In this document: positions 44,150 to 54,468 of the stretch, one piece after another
Position numbering within the stretch: the stretch's first letter is position 1
Layout of the letters: every line of letters begins with the position of its first letter
Assembly: GCA_036924085.1 (NCBI GenBank)
Contig: JAVGWX010000011.1
Coordinates: 17,547,608 to 17,611,607, forward strand
DNA length: 64,000 bases
Source: Ariolimax columbianus
Lineage: Eukaryota; Mollusca; Gastropoda; Stylommatophora; Arionidae
Reading direction: 5' to 3'
Program-made: the position numbers and the translations under genes
The notes under the pieces: model-generated
Told to the model about the DNA's origin: nothing
Databases searched by the model: none
Seen by the model: only the letters and a program-made list of their open reading frames with translations

Positions 44150-44495
44150 TTTTTAGAGACTTTTGTGTGGCTTTTTTAGCGAAGTTTGTTGTCTTTTTAT
44201 TGATGTTTTTTGTCTTTTTTAGCGACCTTTTTTTGTCTTTTTTAGCGACGTTTTTTGTCTTTTTAGTGATGTTTTTTCTTCTTTTAGTGATGGTGTGTGT
44301 CTTTTTAGTGACGTTTTTGTCTTGTTATTGACGGGTTTTGTCTTTTTAGTGATGTGTTCGTCTTTTTAGTGACGGTTTTTTGTTTGTTTTTTGACGTTTT
44401 TTGTCTTTTTCAGTAAAGTTTTTTGTGTGTTTTTAGTGACTTTTAAAAATTGCCAGTTTTTTGACGTTTTTGGGGGGCTTTTTAGTGACGTTTTT
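44150..44495. repeat. Degenerate T-rich tandem repeat
   Basis: Phrases such as GTCTTTTTAGTGACGTTTTTT recur every ~17-24 bp about 14 times, with variable T-run length. It looks like a decaying minisatellite. The Phe/Leu-rich open frame across it is composition-driven. Confidence 0.8.
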
Positions 44496-44827
44496 TTCTC
44501 TATCGACAACAGGTAAGATCATTCGTGGAACCATTAGATAGATTTCACAGAACCCCTAAAGACCTTTTGCGGATCACATAGAAACATTATGCGGATCCCC
44601 TAAAGATCTTTCACTGAACCACGTCATACTTTTCATGGAGACCTCCATTTTTAAATTTTGCGTATTCCTTATTTCTCCCCCCCCCCCCTTTCCCCCATCC
44701 AAAGCGTTGTGCTTTGCACTACGGTTTTTATTTGCGCCTGTCGGTCCAGTACATCCGATATCGGCATGCATGCATTTTATGTAAGGGTCTGCTTCCTCCT
44801 GCATTTTCTAAGGATTTGATTTCCCTT

Positions 44828-44915
44828 TGTAACGGCCGGTGCTGTGACGGGAAGCGAACCTAGCACCTTCGAGTTGTGAGCCGTGTCACTTAACCACTAG
44901 CCCACACCGTCCCAA
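44828..44915 (-). repeat. tRNA-derived SINE head
   Basis: On the minus strand GTGTGGGCTAGTGGTTAAGT resembles an RNA polymerase III A box, and TGCTAGGTTCGCTTCCCGTC, about 30 nt on, resembles a B box. The spacing fits a tRNA-related head. It is not a functional tRNA gene because no proper cloverleaf acceptor pairing is evident. Confidence 0.7.
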
Positions 44916-44919
44916 CAGA

Positions 44920-45515
44920 GAACTTCATTGGAGTTGTAGAGATCTTTCGTGCAACCTCTATATTCATTTTGCAGAACTTTTAGAGACATTTTGAGAAAAA
45001 AATATTTCGCCCCTGGTATAGAGAAATTGTCCGCAGGGAGTTATCATTGTTTTCAGGAGATCTGTGATCGTTAAATATTTGGGAAGTACTGATATTCGGT
45101 ATTATGTTCTAACCGAGTCAGCAGCTATATTTGTGGGGTTAAGATTTCTTAAATTAGCTTGGGACAACATATGTAGCACATAACATGCAAGCCTTTGAGC
45201 AACGTATTTAGTTGTTACAACTTTTTGAATTCAAGGTCATTTGTAAGTTTACCGTGGCTTTTAGGTATAAAAGAATGCAACCGGGGGAGGAGATGAAAAG
45301 AAGGGTGTGTATGAGGTTAGCAGACTCATTTTGAATAACATGTTGAAACAGAATAGTAGCGACTGCTACAAGAGCGAACCGAGACCCTTGGTTACCATTT
45401 GAAGATAACGGAGAAATGTATTCGTGGATCATCTTGTATCCTGGAGAAAGGGGATGCAACTGATGCTACCCACCCTTTCATTTTCTGAGTCGTCTTCTTA
45501 AGTTCTTCACACAAG
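44920..45515. other. No feature seen
   Basis: No recognisable gene or element. Confidence 0.45.
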
Positions 45516-45519
45516 ATTC

Positions 45520-45970
45520 GTCTTTTTCTTCTTCATTATCATCTTCCTCTTCTTCCGCTTCTAATTACTATTATGTTTCCTCTTTCTCTTCGTACGCTTT
45601 CATACGTCAACGTGAATATATCTAAAGAAAACAGTGGTTATCTTGATGCTATAGGTTTCGTCATATACGTTGTCCAGGAATAGTGTGGGGGATAGCCACA
45701 CGTGGTTTCTCTGTTCCTCGAATGTTGTTCACCTTTGTAGTAGATGCTCCGCGGCCATTTGTGGTCCTGCAGCCACATTCATCTGTGTGTGCTATTCTCA
45801 GTTTGTTAAACATATGGTATCTCAACCTTTGCGAGGTCTATAGATGGCTACCTACCTGCACAGCTCTGTTCAGCCGATTATACACGTCGTTTGGTTGATT
45901 ACCTGTTGTTTCTCACCTGTTTCTGTATCTTCGACTGGTAAACCTCTAGGCCTCTTCATACGTTATATCT
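45520..45970 (-). pseudogene. Old, divergent I-group retrotransposon 3' end
   Basis: The minus strand, with stops, gives YEEA then RFTSRRYRNR, QPNDVYNRLNRAVQV, LRYHMFNKLRIAHTDECGC and a SIKITTVFF-like end. This aligns in order with the C-terminus of the young copies (YEESKRLIKARYMTK, KNDAYYQLNRREQVV, LRYHLFNKLKIGGTDECPC, SLRMTAAFF). A diffuse GAA-rich tail lies at 45520-45592. It is far more diverged than the other copies and probably represents an older subfamily. The same strand and proximity to the copy at 46178 are probably coincidental. Confidence 0.82.
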
Positions 45971-46075
45971 CTGTCAGATTCCATCTGGGATCAAGATGCT
46001 GAGCAGCGCATGAGCTGCAGTGGTCAGCTACCCACAGCTGACTGCTAGCGTCAGGGCAGCGAATCGGAGCTGCAA

Positions 46076-46164
46076 AGACCATTCTATACCTCCACGCGGT
46101 GATCCTGGATAACATGCAGCAGCAGAGCAGACTGGCTAAGGATAAGAGATCGAAGAGGGAATGC
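46076..46164 (+). repeat. Dispersed repeat, left part (split copy)
   Basis: Matches the reverse complement of the right part of 500-775. It is interrupted by the retrotransposon at 46178. Confidence 0.75.
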
Positions 46165-46177
46165 TAACCCGGTACTC
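46165..46177. repeat. Target-site duplication TAACCCGGTACTC, left
   Basis: Repeated exactly at 46809-46821. The single pre-insertion copy is preserved in the paralogous repeat near 670-683 (as GAGTACCGGGTTA). Confidence 0.93.
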
Positions 46178-46808
46178 CTCTTCTTCTTCTTCTTCATATG
46201 CAGTCAGACAGTAACCATTATTTTTTCGAAAAAAGCGGCGGTCATCCTGAGGCTGTCGACACTGCCATAGAGCTTGTCGTGCAGTTCCACTGGTGATGGC
46301 CACATCTGCTCTCTCTGATCCTCGTATGTCGGGCAGTTCTGCAGCAGATGTTCAGCGGTCATTTTACCGGTACCGCACGGGCATTCATCGGTACCACCTA
46401 TCTTCAATTTGTTGAATAGGGGGTACCTAAGTCTATTGTGGCCAGTGCGAAGTCTGAAGACAACGACCTGCTCTCTTCTGTTCAACTGGTAATAGGCATC
46501 GTTTTTGGTGTAACCAGTATGTTCGGTTTCCAATTTGGTCATGTATCTGGCTTTGATAAGCCGTTTTGACTCTTCGTACGTCATACTAGTATCTGTTTGT
46601 GGTAGTCTTGCACCTTCTTTTGCCAGTCTGTCTGCCTCTTCGTTGCCTTGGATGTTGCAGTGTGATGGGATCCACTGTACCACTACCCTTTTTGGTGCGG
46701 ACTGCTGGCACAGTTTGCAGAGTGCTGCTCTTAGGTCATTGAGCTCAGTGTTTTTCTGGCTTTTTAGCGCTGTGACTACGGCGGGAGCGTCTGTCAGCAG
46801 GACTATAT
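46178..46808 (-). mobile_element. I-group retrotransposon, 5'-truncated 0.6-kb copy
   Basis: This is a minus-strand copy with a GAA/TTC tail at 46178-46195 and a 13-bp duplication. The open frame from about 46808 to 46204 encodes VLLTDAPAVVTALKSQKN (RNase H), HCNIQGNEEADRLAKEG, CPCGTGKMTAEHLLQNC and the intact C-terminus ending EKIMVTV. It is the only copy here that keeps this C-terminal frame unbroken. Asp-Ala-Leu is changed to Asp-Ala-Pro in the RNase H motif. The first residues of the predicted frame upstream of 46808 come from flanking DNA. Confidence 0.95.
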
Positions 46809-46821
46809 TAACCCGGTACTC
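46809..46821. repeat. Target-site duplication TAACCCGGTACTC, right
   Basis: Matches 46165-46177 at the 5'-truncated end of the element. Confidence 0.93.
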
Positions 46822-46986
46822 AAAACATGCTTGCTGAAGTCGGATGTGTTGGACCAAAAGGTGCAAATATCGCAGCCAAGCTGTAAACTACGACACAACG
46901 CATTCCGTTCTCTGGACTATATTCTGCTACTTAAGCCCGTTCAGGGTTTGATAGCGGAGATTGAGAACAAACGAAGCCAAGCCAAG
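46822..46986 (+). repeat. Dispersed repeat, right part (split copy)
   Basis: Continues the repeat begun at 46076. It matches the reverse complement of about 500-670, including GCTTGCTGAAGTCGGATGTG and CTACTTAAGCCC-like phrases. Confidence 0.75.
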
Positions 46987-47299
46987 ATTTCATCTGCACT
47001 AACCCGTCTGTACCCTATATCTTTGTCCTATATTCTTTAGTTTCTTCATTGGTATCTATTATCTTTTATTATGCGTTCCAATCCAGTGTATGTTTCAATC
47101 CTGGTTATTTTTATCATAATTATTCCCGAAAATGTAACCTGCGTATCTTCACTTTCCCTTCTCAGTTCCACCTTAAATTGTGTTGGTCATTGTCGTATTC
47201 TTTGCTACAAATCTGAGTTTATTATTACCTATCACTATATATCACGAAGTATGCAACGAAGACTTACTTAATCAATGCGTCCAGTCTGAATGTAATACC

Positions 47300-47570
47300 A
47301 TTACCCAGAAGTCATTTATCAGAGCCGTACAGCAGGACCAACACTCGATTCGTATCATACAGCCTAATCCTATTTTCCCTGAAGAGGGTTGCCGAGTCTA
47401 ATATTAGGCCAAGCGAGATGAAAATAAATCTAGCTTTGTCAATCCTGATGCTAATACCTTGGCGTGTTCCTCTAACTTTGTCAATGTCTTTTTCCAGATA
47501 GATAAAACTTAGCGCTTCTTCAATTATCTGATCATCAATCTTTATTTTTGTGTTATTTATTCTCATTTCT
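47300..47570 (-). pseudogene. LINE reverse-transcriptase palm-to-tail fragment
   Basis: The minus-strand frame (47312-47566) reads INNTKIKIDDQIIEEALSF, IYLEKDIDKVRGTRQGI, RIDKARFIFISLGLIL and NRIRLYDTNRVLVLLYGSDK. The order (thumb strand, IYLE for the usual TYLG, later LLYGS) is diagnostic of the RT C-terminal region of RTE-like LINEs. Key residues of the palm lie outside the fragment. It is related to the remnant at 53560. Confidence 0.85.
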
Positions 47571-47631
47571 TTTGTTTATTTTTCACATGAATCTGTAATA
47601 TTGGATTTTCTGCTGCAAATGTAAGTCTGGT

Positions 47632-47900
47632 AATGTGTCCGTGGTAGCACATTGGTTACTGCATTAGCTTCTCAGACAAGCGATATGCGTCCAATCCTCA
47701 AATGATGCTAGATTTTTTAAATTCGCAAACTCATTTTGGGGTCGACCCAGTCTACAAAATTGAGTTCTAGAGCAAGTCTGGGAAGTAAAGGTGGCCTTCG
47801 TGATGCTGACCCCATCATGCATAGCATGCCGTTGCTAAAGAAAATGTGGTGGACCTTATCTCCAATTTGGCACCAGCCATGAAAACTTGAATTTTACCTT
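47632..47900 (+). repeat. tRNA-derived SINE (degenerate)
   Basis: CCGTGGTAGCACATTGGTTA and GCATTAGCTTCTCAGACAAG, followed by GCGTCCAATCCTC, resemble an A box, anticodon arm and weak B box. The downstream body includes CTGGGAAGTAAAGGTGGC, similar to TAGGGAAGTAAAAGGCAGC in the SINE at 51120. It is probably a mutated mollusc-type SINE copy. Confidence 0.6.
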
Positions 47901-47904
47901 TTTT

Positions 47905-48500
47905 AGTTATAACATAACTTAACTCGCACAGTCGGTATACAACCAGTTTCTTTTACATTGATTTGATCTACAAATAATTGTGCACACCCAATCTATTCTT
48001 GAAAATACTAATTGACCATATGTCCCCTATTTATTGTGGTAATGCATTCGAAAGCATTCATCACGTTTAGAGTAATTGGAATGCTGGTATTCAAACAGAC
48101 ATCTTAACGTCCGTTGCCAGGTAACCGAAGGCTGTCGGATATCCGTAGTCTGCATTTTAAGCTTCCTGCGGCTTATTAGACCTGGGGGAAGGTTCAAATA
48201 ACTTGGGTAGATTTGTAACTTGAATTTTAGACATTTTAGTCGTGCTCTCTGCATTATATCCGCGAGTCCAATCTAACTACCCAGAAATCAGGAGAACTTT
48301 TACAAGAAGATCCACGAAAAAAAAAAAAAAAGATCTACACCGTGATTCGAACTCACGACCTCCGTCACGTTAAGCGGAATATTTCCTGGTATCTAATTTG
48401 GACCTTTCTTTAAATAATATGCGGATGTTCCCTCTTGTTCTTGCACGGGACTGTATTCTGGAGGAAAGGTTTTTCTACCAAGGCAGTTGTAAATCGAAAC
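47905..48500 (-). pseudogene. CR1/L2-like LINE 3' end, interrupted
   Basis: 47905-48067 matches the 3' UTR and end of the LINE family seen at 41062 (GTATACAACCAGTTTCTTTT, AATGCATTC). Similarity resumes at about 48383 (TTTCCTGGTATCTAATTTGG, CCCTCTTGTTCTTG). The ~315 bp between is an insertion containing an A-run (48318-48332) and a tRNA-like segment. A short repeat, TCACGTT, lies at 48061-48067 and 48365-48371. Confidence 0.7.
48325..48385 (-). repeat. tRNA-like SINE segment
   Basis: The minus strand reads GACGGAGGTCGTGAGTTCGAATCACGGTGTAGATC-type sequence, with a near-perfect B box (GAGTTCGAATC) and T-arm. Only the 3' half of a tRNA-like head is present. It is followed by a T-run on that strand, so it looks like a truncated SINE inside a LINE remnant. 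Confidence 0.65.
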
Positions 48501-48504
48501 GTGT

Positions 48505-49265
48505 AGGCTTAATGACCGCTGCTGAACAAACTTCATAAATAAAAATGTACCCAAGTTATGTGTATCTTACCACGGGTAGTTTGTTAAGAGCAGCTTTAGG
48601 TGTCTAACAGGCTGTGGGGGCGGGACTACTTAGTTCTAGTGTTTTGGTCCACACAGATGGACTCGCACATCGGTAAAAATCACCCTCCAAGAAACTGGTT
48701 ATCTACAGTACCACAATTGCCAGCCACTTCAATGGTCCTGAGCACCGGGGTAAGGCTGACGTTAGTGTCACTGGTCTAGTTTCTTGCTTCTCTGACGATC
48801 GTCATCGATTCGCCCTTGAGAATAGGCTTATCTCCAGCATGGGTTGCCTCCAACCGCATGGCATTACTATCTTGCATATATTTTCTTAAAATCTCATACT
48901 GCCCCCCCCCCCCCCCCATCTATTTGTCTTTCTTTGCCCCTCCGCTCTTTCTTCTATGAGTCATCCCCTTCCTCCTTTCATATATTAATCTCACCCCCTC
49001 TCGGCTTATATCCCCTTCTTTCTGTTCTCTCACCTGGTTCACTATTTGGCCTTTTCCATATGTGGCCACCACTGGATTATCCAGCGCATTCCCCCTCACT
49101 TCTTACGCTCTGCTGGCCACCTTGTTTGACCGCTCACCTTCATTTTCAGTAAAGAATCCGACCTAACCAGTCGCTTGGACAGACTGGGTCTACTATCAGA
49201 TAAGTATACCATTTGTTTTCCTTTATGTTGATTTGTTGGTTCAGTATTGTTGTTATGTATTGTCC
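48505..49265. other. Non-coding; poly-C at 48903-48918
   Basis: A C-run of ~16 and a CT-rich stretch to about 49080. No recognisable gene. Confidence 0.5.
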
Positions 49266-49272
49266 CTGATGA

Positions 49273-49312
49273 AGGCCTATTGGTCGTAACGTAGGTTTTC
49301 TTTGTGTTCTCG
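49273..49312 (+). other. Hammerhead-ribozyme-like core (degenerate)
   Basis: CTGATGA is followed by a short hairpin (GGCC, loop TATT, GGTC) and then GTAACGTAGGTT, close to the conserved CUGAUGA-stem II-GAAAC-stem III layout with one core mismatch (GTAAC for GAAAC). Penelope-like elements and animal retrozymes carry such motifs. I could not find a convincing stem I, so this is a decayed or chance match. Confidence 0.25.
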
Positions 49313-51115
49313 TCTCGGTGCGGTATCTTACCATACCCATTAAAAAATGTTGATTAAACTCAACTTTAATCAACTTTTACATTTTTTTCATTTGTTTTTT
49401 CCCCATTATATACAGTACATACTCCGTAGAGTCTTCTAGTCCAGTATAAAAAAAAAGAAAAGTTAACTAATGTCTTGGTGCTTACGCCTATGTGATATCT
49501 TTTTTTTTTTGGAGGGGGGGGGGGGGGGGTGGCAATCTGTATGTTGTTTACTACTCTTGCCAAGAAACCCCCCAATCGTATTTCGAATTTTTTCATATAG
49601 CTTTAACCAGTGAATGTCGAGGGCGTGGTTCCCTAGGGTTTAAAATTGTTCCTCAAATTAAAGTTTGGAGTCTGGTCTTGTTTATCTTTTTTTGAGATCT
49701 TTTGCATTTAAGTATTTGTGGCTTTTTTTTTGCAAACTTGTATTTGACTTGATGTGAAATGATGTTTTCCGTTTATGTGGACTTCTATTTCTCCTATTGT
49801 TACCAAATTTCCATAACCTAGCCAGTTAAAATTTGGTACACACCCTCATACTAGTGCGATCCGTTATACTGTCTAATTTTGACTCGTAGTTTTAAAAAAA
49901 ATTATTTAAAAAAAAATCGTTTAGTGTAAATAAAACTTTGTATGGAGAAACCAGTTTATTCTCACTTGTTTTCTATTTTTGCAAGCCCTTAGGATTATTT
50001 ACATAGTCGCTAAGAGCAGGTGGTGGTACGATATAACGTCATTTAAGCAACTTACTATTTTCGGATTATTACGAATTAATTATCAATGTTCCCATCTGTC
50101 GTACACAAGTTGTATTTATATACAATTTTGTGTGAGAAGTTGGTCTCTTAATAACCAGATCATTGAAGTTACACAAGCACATAATCACTGATTGTATCTA
50201 CATTGAAATCATCTACAGCTTATATCGTTTCAATATATTTATTGTATCCATTGCCAACTGCTTTCCTGCTGCTCATATCTTTCATCGCTTTCCCTACTTT
50301 TGATCTGAGAATGATAGAGACGTTATTATCAAATTGTGGATCAGGTCCAATATCACTATTATTGTCGAAAAATGTACTTACATATTTCACCTACCTATAT
50401 GAAATATCTTTCTCATTAAATAAGATATGTTTCCGTTCTTTGCCTTATCCTTGAGCCAGCATTGTCTTTGTTAACCATGTTTTAATTTTGTTTCTGCATG
50501 CATAGCTCTTCGTCGTGTATTATCTCGCATTTTGATTCCCAACAATGTATTTTGTCCTTCGACGCAGTCCTTATCGTATCGTTCACTAACGGATATACCA
50601 TCTCCACCTAAACCCACCAACCTCCATGACAAGTTTGGGATTAAAAAAGCCCTGATTGGATCCCACATTTCTTCTCCTTAACTTGAGCTGACGCTTAAGT
50701 TCAAAATACTAAAGATAATATTACATGTTGTTTTGTTACGGTGACTCTGCAGCTTCCTGGTTTTGTCAACAAAATATACCGGATTATTCTCAGATTCCCT
50801 GGTACCAGATGTCATGCGTATCCAGTCTACTGCTGTGTCCAATGTTGACATTATATTAACACGAAGATCACCTATTGCGAAGAAGGGCTTTTTTCTGAAT
50901 GGGATGAAGGTAAGATATCGTATCAGTTTACTTGTGTTTGTTTTGTAAACGGAGTGTTGCGTTCATCTTTTTAAGTTGGCAAGCGTTTAATTTTTGTAAT
51001 GTCCCGTAGAAATGTTGCTTTCCGGGATGAGAATGAGGCTTTATTGAAGTAGGCCTTACAAACTGTTCGACCTCGGCTAGGTAGGCCTACTCATGAAGAG
51101 AATATATGGAATGAT
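49313..51115. other. Non-coding; T11/G-run at 49500-49531
   Basis: TTTTTTTTTT followed by GGAGGGGGGGGGGGGG lies at about 49500-49530. Otherwise AT-rich sequence with no recognisable gene. Confidence 0.5.
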
Positions 51116-51119
51116 TTTG

Positions 51120-51285
51120 GTAGAATTAAAACATAGCGTATGATTAATGTAGTGGTAGAGCATTAGTGTTTCACGGCAAAGGTACGGTGTTCAACCTCAA
51201 CAATCGTCACGATCCAGTTGACGCAGTTGCAAATGGGTACCTGTCATATGACTAGGGAAGTAAAAGGCAGCGAGGAAAGGAACTG
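51120..51285 (+). repeat. tRNA-derived SINE
   Basis: TGTAGTGGTAGAGCATTAGT (A-box-like) and GGTACGGTGTTCAACCTC (B-box-like) are spaced as in a tRNA-like head. A body with CTAGGGAAGTAAAAGGCAGC and GAGGAAAGGA follows. The related body phrase is at 47780. Confidence 0.65.
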
Positions 51286-51307
51286 TCAACCTTACTTCAT
51301 ACAAGCT

Positions 51308-51515
51308 ATGGCTTAGTATACTAAAGTCCCTTCCAAATGTATTCCCCGACAGTAGTGTAACTACTATGGGACAAACCTTGGCTTAGTATACTGAACTCTC
51401 TAATAACTTCATTCTCCGACAGTAGTGTAACTACTATGGGACAAACTTTGGCTTAGTATACTAAAGTCTCTAGCATCTTCATTCCCCGACAGTAGTGTAA
51501 CTACTGTCGGACTGT
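51308..51515. repeat. 70-bp direct repeat, three copies, with palindromes
   Basis: GGCTTAGTATACT starts units at 51310, 51380 and 51450. Each unit contains CCGACAGTAGTGTAACTAC. In the last unit the arms CCGACAGTAG and CTACTGTCGG (51486-51510) are perfectly complementary around a 5-nt loop. Confidence 0.88.
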
Positions 51516-51519
51516 CTTG

Positions 51520-52065
51520 ACAATTGACTCTACCCAGAATGTATCACCTGGCCCTCAACTTTGGTGGAAAGAACAATCCCACTCTGCACTGCACCACTTT
51601 GGATATCAAGAAATGAGATGAGGAATGGGCTGTACATAGGGTCACAACGTCATCGCGTATTACAATCGGGACAGAAACAGTTGCTGCATAATGGAACAAC
51701 GTTTTTTGGCTCAGTCTTTTAAAGGAGGCCAGCTCTAATGGCGGTTTCCTACTCCGGATTTAAGCGAAAAGACACAAGAGCGTATCAGATCGCTTAACCG
51801 ACGATGGATGAATAATGGCCACTACGTCACCGTCATTGTTAAAACATGGCCAGCTTCCAGAGGAGGCTAGGTCTATAGAAATAAAAATAATGCTCGCTTA
51901 GGTATCAGTGGTAAGTTGCCTCGATCGACGACTATCGTGGTCACGTGTGGCGAATTGTTGCCAGGCTTCGTGTAGAGCTGAAATGAATCTGTTAACTGTC
52001 GTAGCCGTGTGGTTCAGAGGCGAACCTCCAGGTGACCGCTGGATGGTCCTTGGCACAGAGGAATG
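51520..52065. other. No feature seen
   Basis: Non-coding sequence flanking the mariner-type fragment. No clear terminal inverted repeat found. Confidence 0.4.
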
Positions 52066-52071
52066 ACTTGT

Positions 52072-52290
52072 GAACTGGTCAACGATGTTTAAAGAAAGAC
52101 ACGAGTTGATTAACGAAAGAGCATCCGAGACCAGGTATATTGTTGCGTTAACTCACGTCCTTCTTTAATCATCGTTGACCAGTTCTTCACTGTTGTCTTC
52201 GATACACTTTTGTCACCATGCACTGCCTGAATTCTGCGATGAATGGAAACACCCGCCATGTTTTCAACGGTCTGCTGGGAAACTGTGAGT
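52072..52290 (-). pseudogene. Mariner/SETMAR-like transposase N-terminal fragment with inverted duplication
   Basis: The minus strand reads QQTVENMAGVSIHRRIQAVH, GDKSVSKTTVKNWSTMIKEG, RELTQQ. This matches the first helix-turn-helix of mariner-type transposases (I-H-R-R-L/I-x-x-V-x-G, S-x-x-x-V-x-x-W, F/I-K-E-G-R-E). The catalytic DDE/D domain is not present. About 41 bp of the same coding segment is duplicated in inverted orientation (52072-52112 against 52145-52185), which could form a hairpin. Confidence 0.75.
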
Positions 52291-52989
52291 CGGAGGATAG
52301 TGACATTTTGTAAACTTGACGGTTTGTATTTGCTGTTTACACCAGAAGTGACGTCATCATACGCATTGTACGTATGTTCACTTGTTGCAGTTTTGTCCGG
52401 TTTCATTTGTACACGCCTCGTAGCATAAATATAATTCGTTTAACGGGACTATGAAATATCGTTTTTCAAGCAATTCTAAATAGCATTTGCCCCTAATTGT
52501 CTATGTTATAAGGTACCCAAACACATTCCTAACCTTCCTCAGTGAAGTGTCGTTGCGAGTTCACCTAGTTTCTGGTTTTCTTTCATGTGCAGCAAGTCAT
52601 GTACCGGTTAACAATTAGATCGACTGGAGTGTTTTGATAACGGTTTTTTGAAGCGAGAACTGATCTATTTATGACTCTGGCAGTCAGTTGCTAAGAAAGA
52701 ACTTAGATAACAGTAAATGAGTAAGGTACGGTCACGAGTTCCAGGGGGGTTTAGGTAGAGATATGGAAGAATAGATATAATAGACACGTTATAAAAAGGG
52801 AAGTAATTATAGGCAAGGGAGATCAATCTGCTACAAATATGGTATTTCTTCTATCCGCGACTCACAGTTCTTGTTGTTATTGTATACCCACACTAAGTAA
52901 GATTACTTGTTTATGTCCCCTAAATAGGGCAGTGATTTTGAGGTTTCAGTAGCTTTCCTTATACCCAAAGCCTGCCGATGAAGGTGGAC

Positions 52990-53080
52990 TGGTATTCCCC
53001 TGGCGGTTGAACTATGCTTAGCGTCAACTGCATATCGCTCACTACGTTGAGGATCAGTTCGATCCCCCACCTCGTATGCA
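52990..53080 (+). repeat. tRNA-like SINE head
   Basis: GCTTAGCGTCAACTGCATAT resembles a decayed A box with anticodon-arm-like sequence, and GATCAGTTCGATCCCCCACC at about 53052-53071 contains a good B box (GTTCGATCC). It is a likely SINE relic; there is no evidence for a functional tRNA. Confidence 0.5.
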
Positions 53081-53559
53081 ATGCTGTCAAGAAAACAGCT
53101 TGTTTCTAGGGACATCTACGAGAAAGTGAGATGGAGGTCTTGGCTAGTACATTTAACCAGACCCTGACTGAGATTGGCCGATCAGTATACTTTGTCTCAC
53201 CAGACACGTCACCTCTTCCCTGCGAGGCAGATTTAAAAAGGGATCCTAATACATTATATTAACAAAATATGCCATATAAAGGTACATTTTATACTTCTAG
53301 TACTTTGCGATTCATTCTCCTGTCTACATACGTTCAGGTATACTTTACTGTTAACGGGTACTAAACGTATAATTCGCGAAATAAAAGACGGTTAGAAATG
53401 GAAACGGTCAATCTATATCTGAAGAAAGCTGAGATCTACGGCAAGAAAGTTTCTAACATTTTATTCCTCACGGCTGTTCAATTATCTTTATTGTTAAGTA
53501 CATTATTCCGTGTTACATACACAACCTTCAATAGATCTGAAAGTACGAAGAGACAATCA

Positions 53560-53840
53560 CAGAGTGTGACAATTGAAGCAAATAACGAGAATAAGATTGT
53601 ACTTGAAGACTACAAGATGGTGCTATAAGATGTAGATTCATTCATATATTTTGGAAGCAATATTGCCAAGCGTAGAGGTACCGAAAAAATATGTCAAATT
53701 AAGAATACAAAAGACGAGAACCGCTAATAATGCTTTAGGGAATTTGTGGAACTCGAAAGTAATTAAGTACACTATAAAAATACTGATTTCCATCCCCAAT
53801 GTTAATTTCGTTCTATTGTATGGCTCTGCGACCCGGGGAA
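53560..53840 (+). pseudogene. LINE reverse-transcriptase remnant
   Basis: Across frames the plus strand gives DVDSFIYFGSNIAKRRGTEK, ALGNLWNSKVIKYTIKI and NVNFVLLYGSATRG. The arrangement (SF.Y.GS ... LWNSKVIK.T.KI ... V.LLYGS) is the RT C-terminal region of RTE-like LINEs, as at 47300. At least two frame breaks are present. Confidence 0.82.
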
Positions 53841-53844
53841 CAAA

Positions 53845-54455
53845 GAGAAGTACAACTCGTATGCTTCTGTTGTGTTCTGATAAGGCGTGTTGCTTTTCTA
53901 CGTGTTGTTTGATAAAAATACCTAGTCATATGACGCGGCCAGTTTCGTTCTTTCCAAAATCATTTCATTCCTCGACTATTTCTTGCATGGCTCGCTCAAA
54001 CACCGTATGCGATCAAATCTTTCCAGAACTTATTGTTCTGTTTTATTCTCGGCTGACCATATTGTCATTCTTCTTATTCCTGTGTCAGGTAATAGAAAAT
54101 CAATGATTTCCACACAATTACAGTATTGATTCTAGAGTTTTCTTCGAATCTCAAAATACTATTCCACAACTAGTAGGTTTTTTGTTTGTGTAATTGGAAA
54201 TCGGAACAATATAACAACTTATGAGCTGAATTGGTACCAACAACAGCTTAAAAACACCTGGTAAAGAATGGTAGTAACAAGCTGAAGTTTCATGGGCAGA
54301 GCTCAAGAAGACGGCTCAGAAAAAAAATGTTGGAAAATATTAGTTGTAGTATTATTTAATGATTTAATTCAGAACGTCGTGTGAACGAGCCGAAGGACCA
54401 GGAATTGATTATTATCAAAGAGAGAAATCCGAGAGATGTTTATATTCATTTGTAA
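53845..54455. other. No feature seen
   Basis: No recognisable element or gene. Confidence 0.4.
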
Positions 54456-54468
54456 CCCAGAGGAAAAC

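Noticed and set aside
44119..44331. Phe/Leu-rich membrane-like protein
   Set aside because: It results from a degenerate T-rich repeat.
44828..44915. Functional tRNA gene
   Set aside because: A- and B-box-like motifs are present but I see no consistent cloverleaf; it fits a SINE head better. The same reasoning applies at 43018, 47632, 48325, 51120 and 52990.
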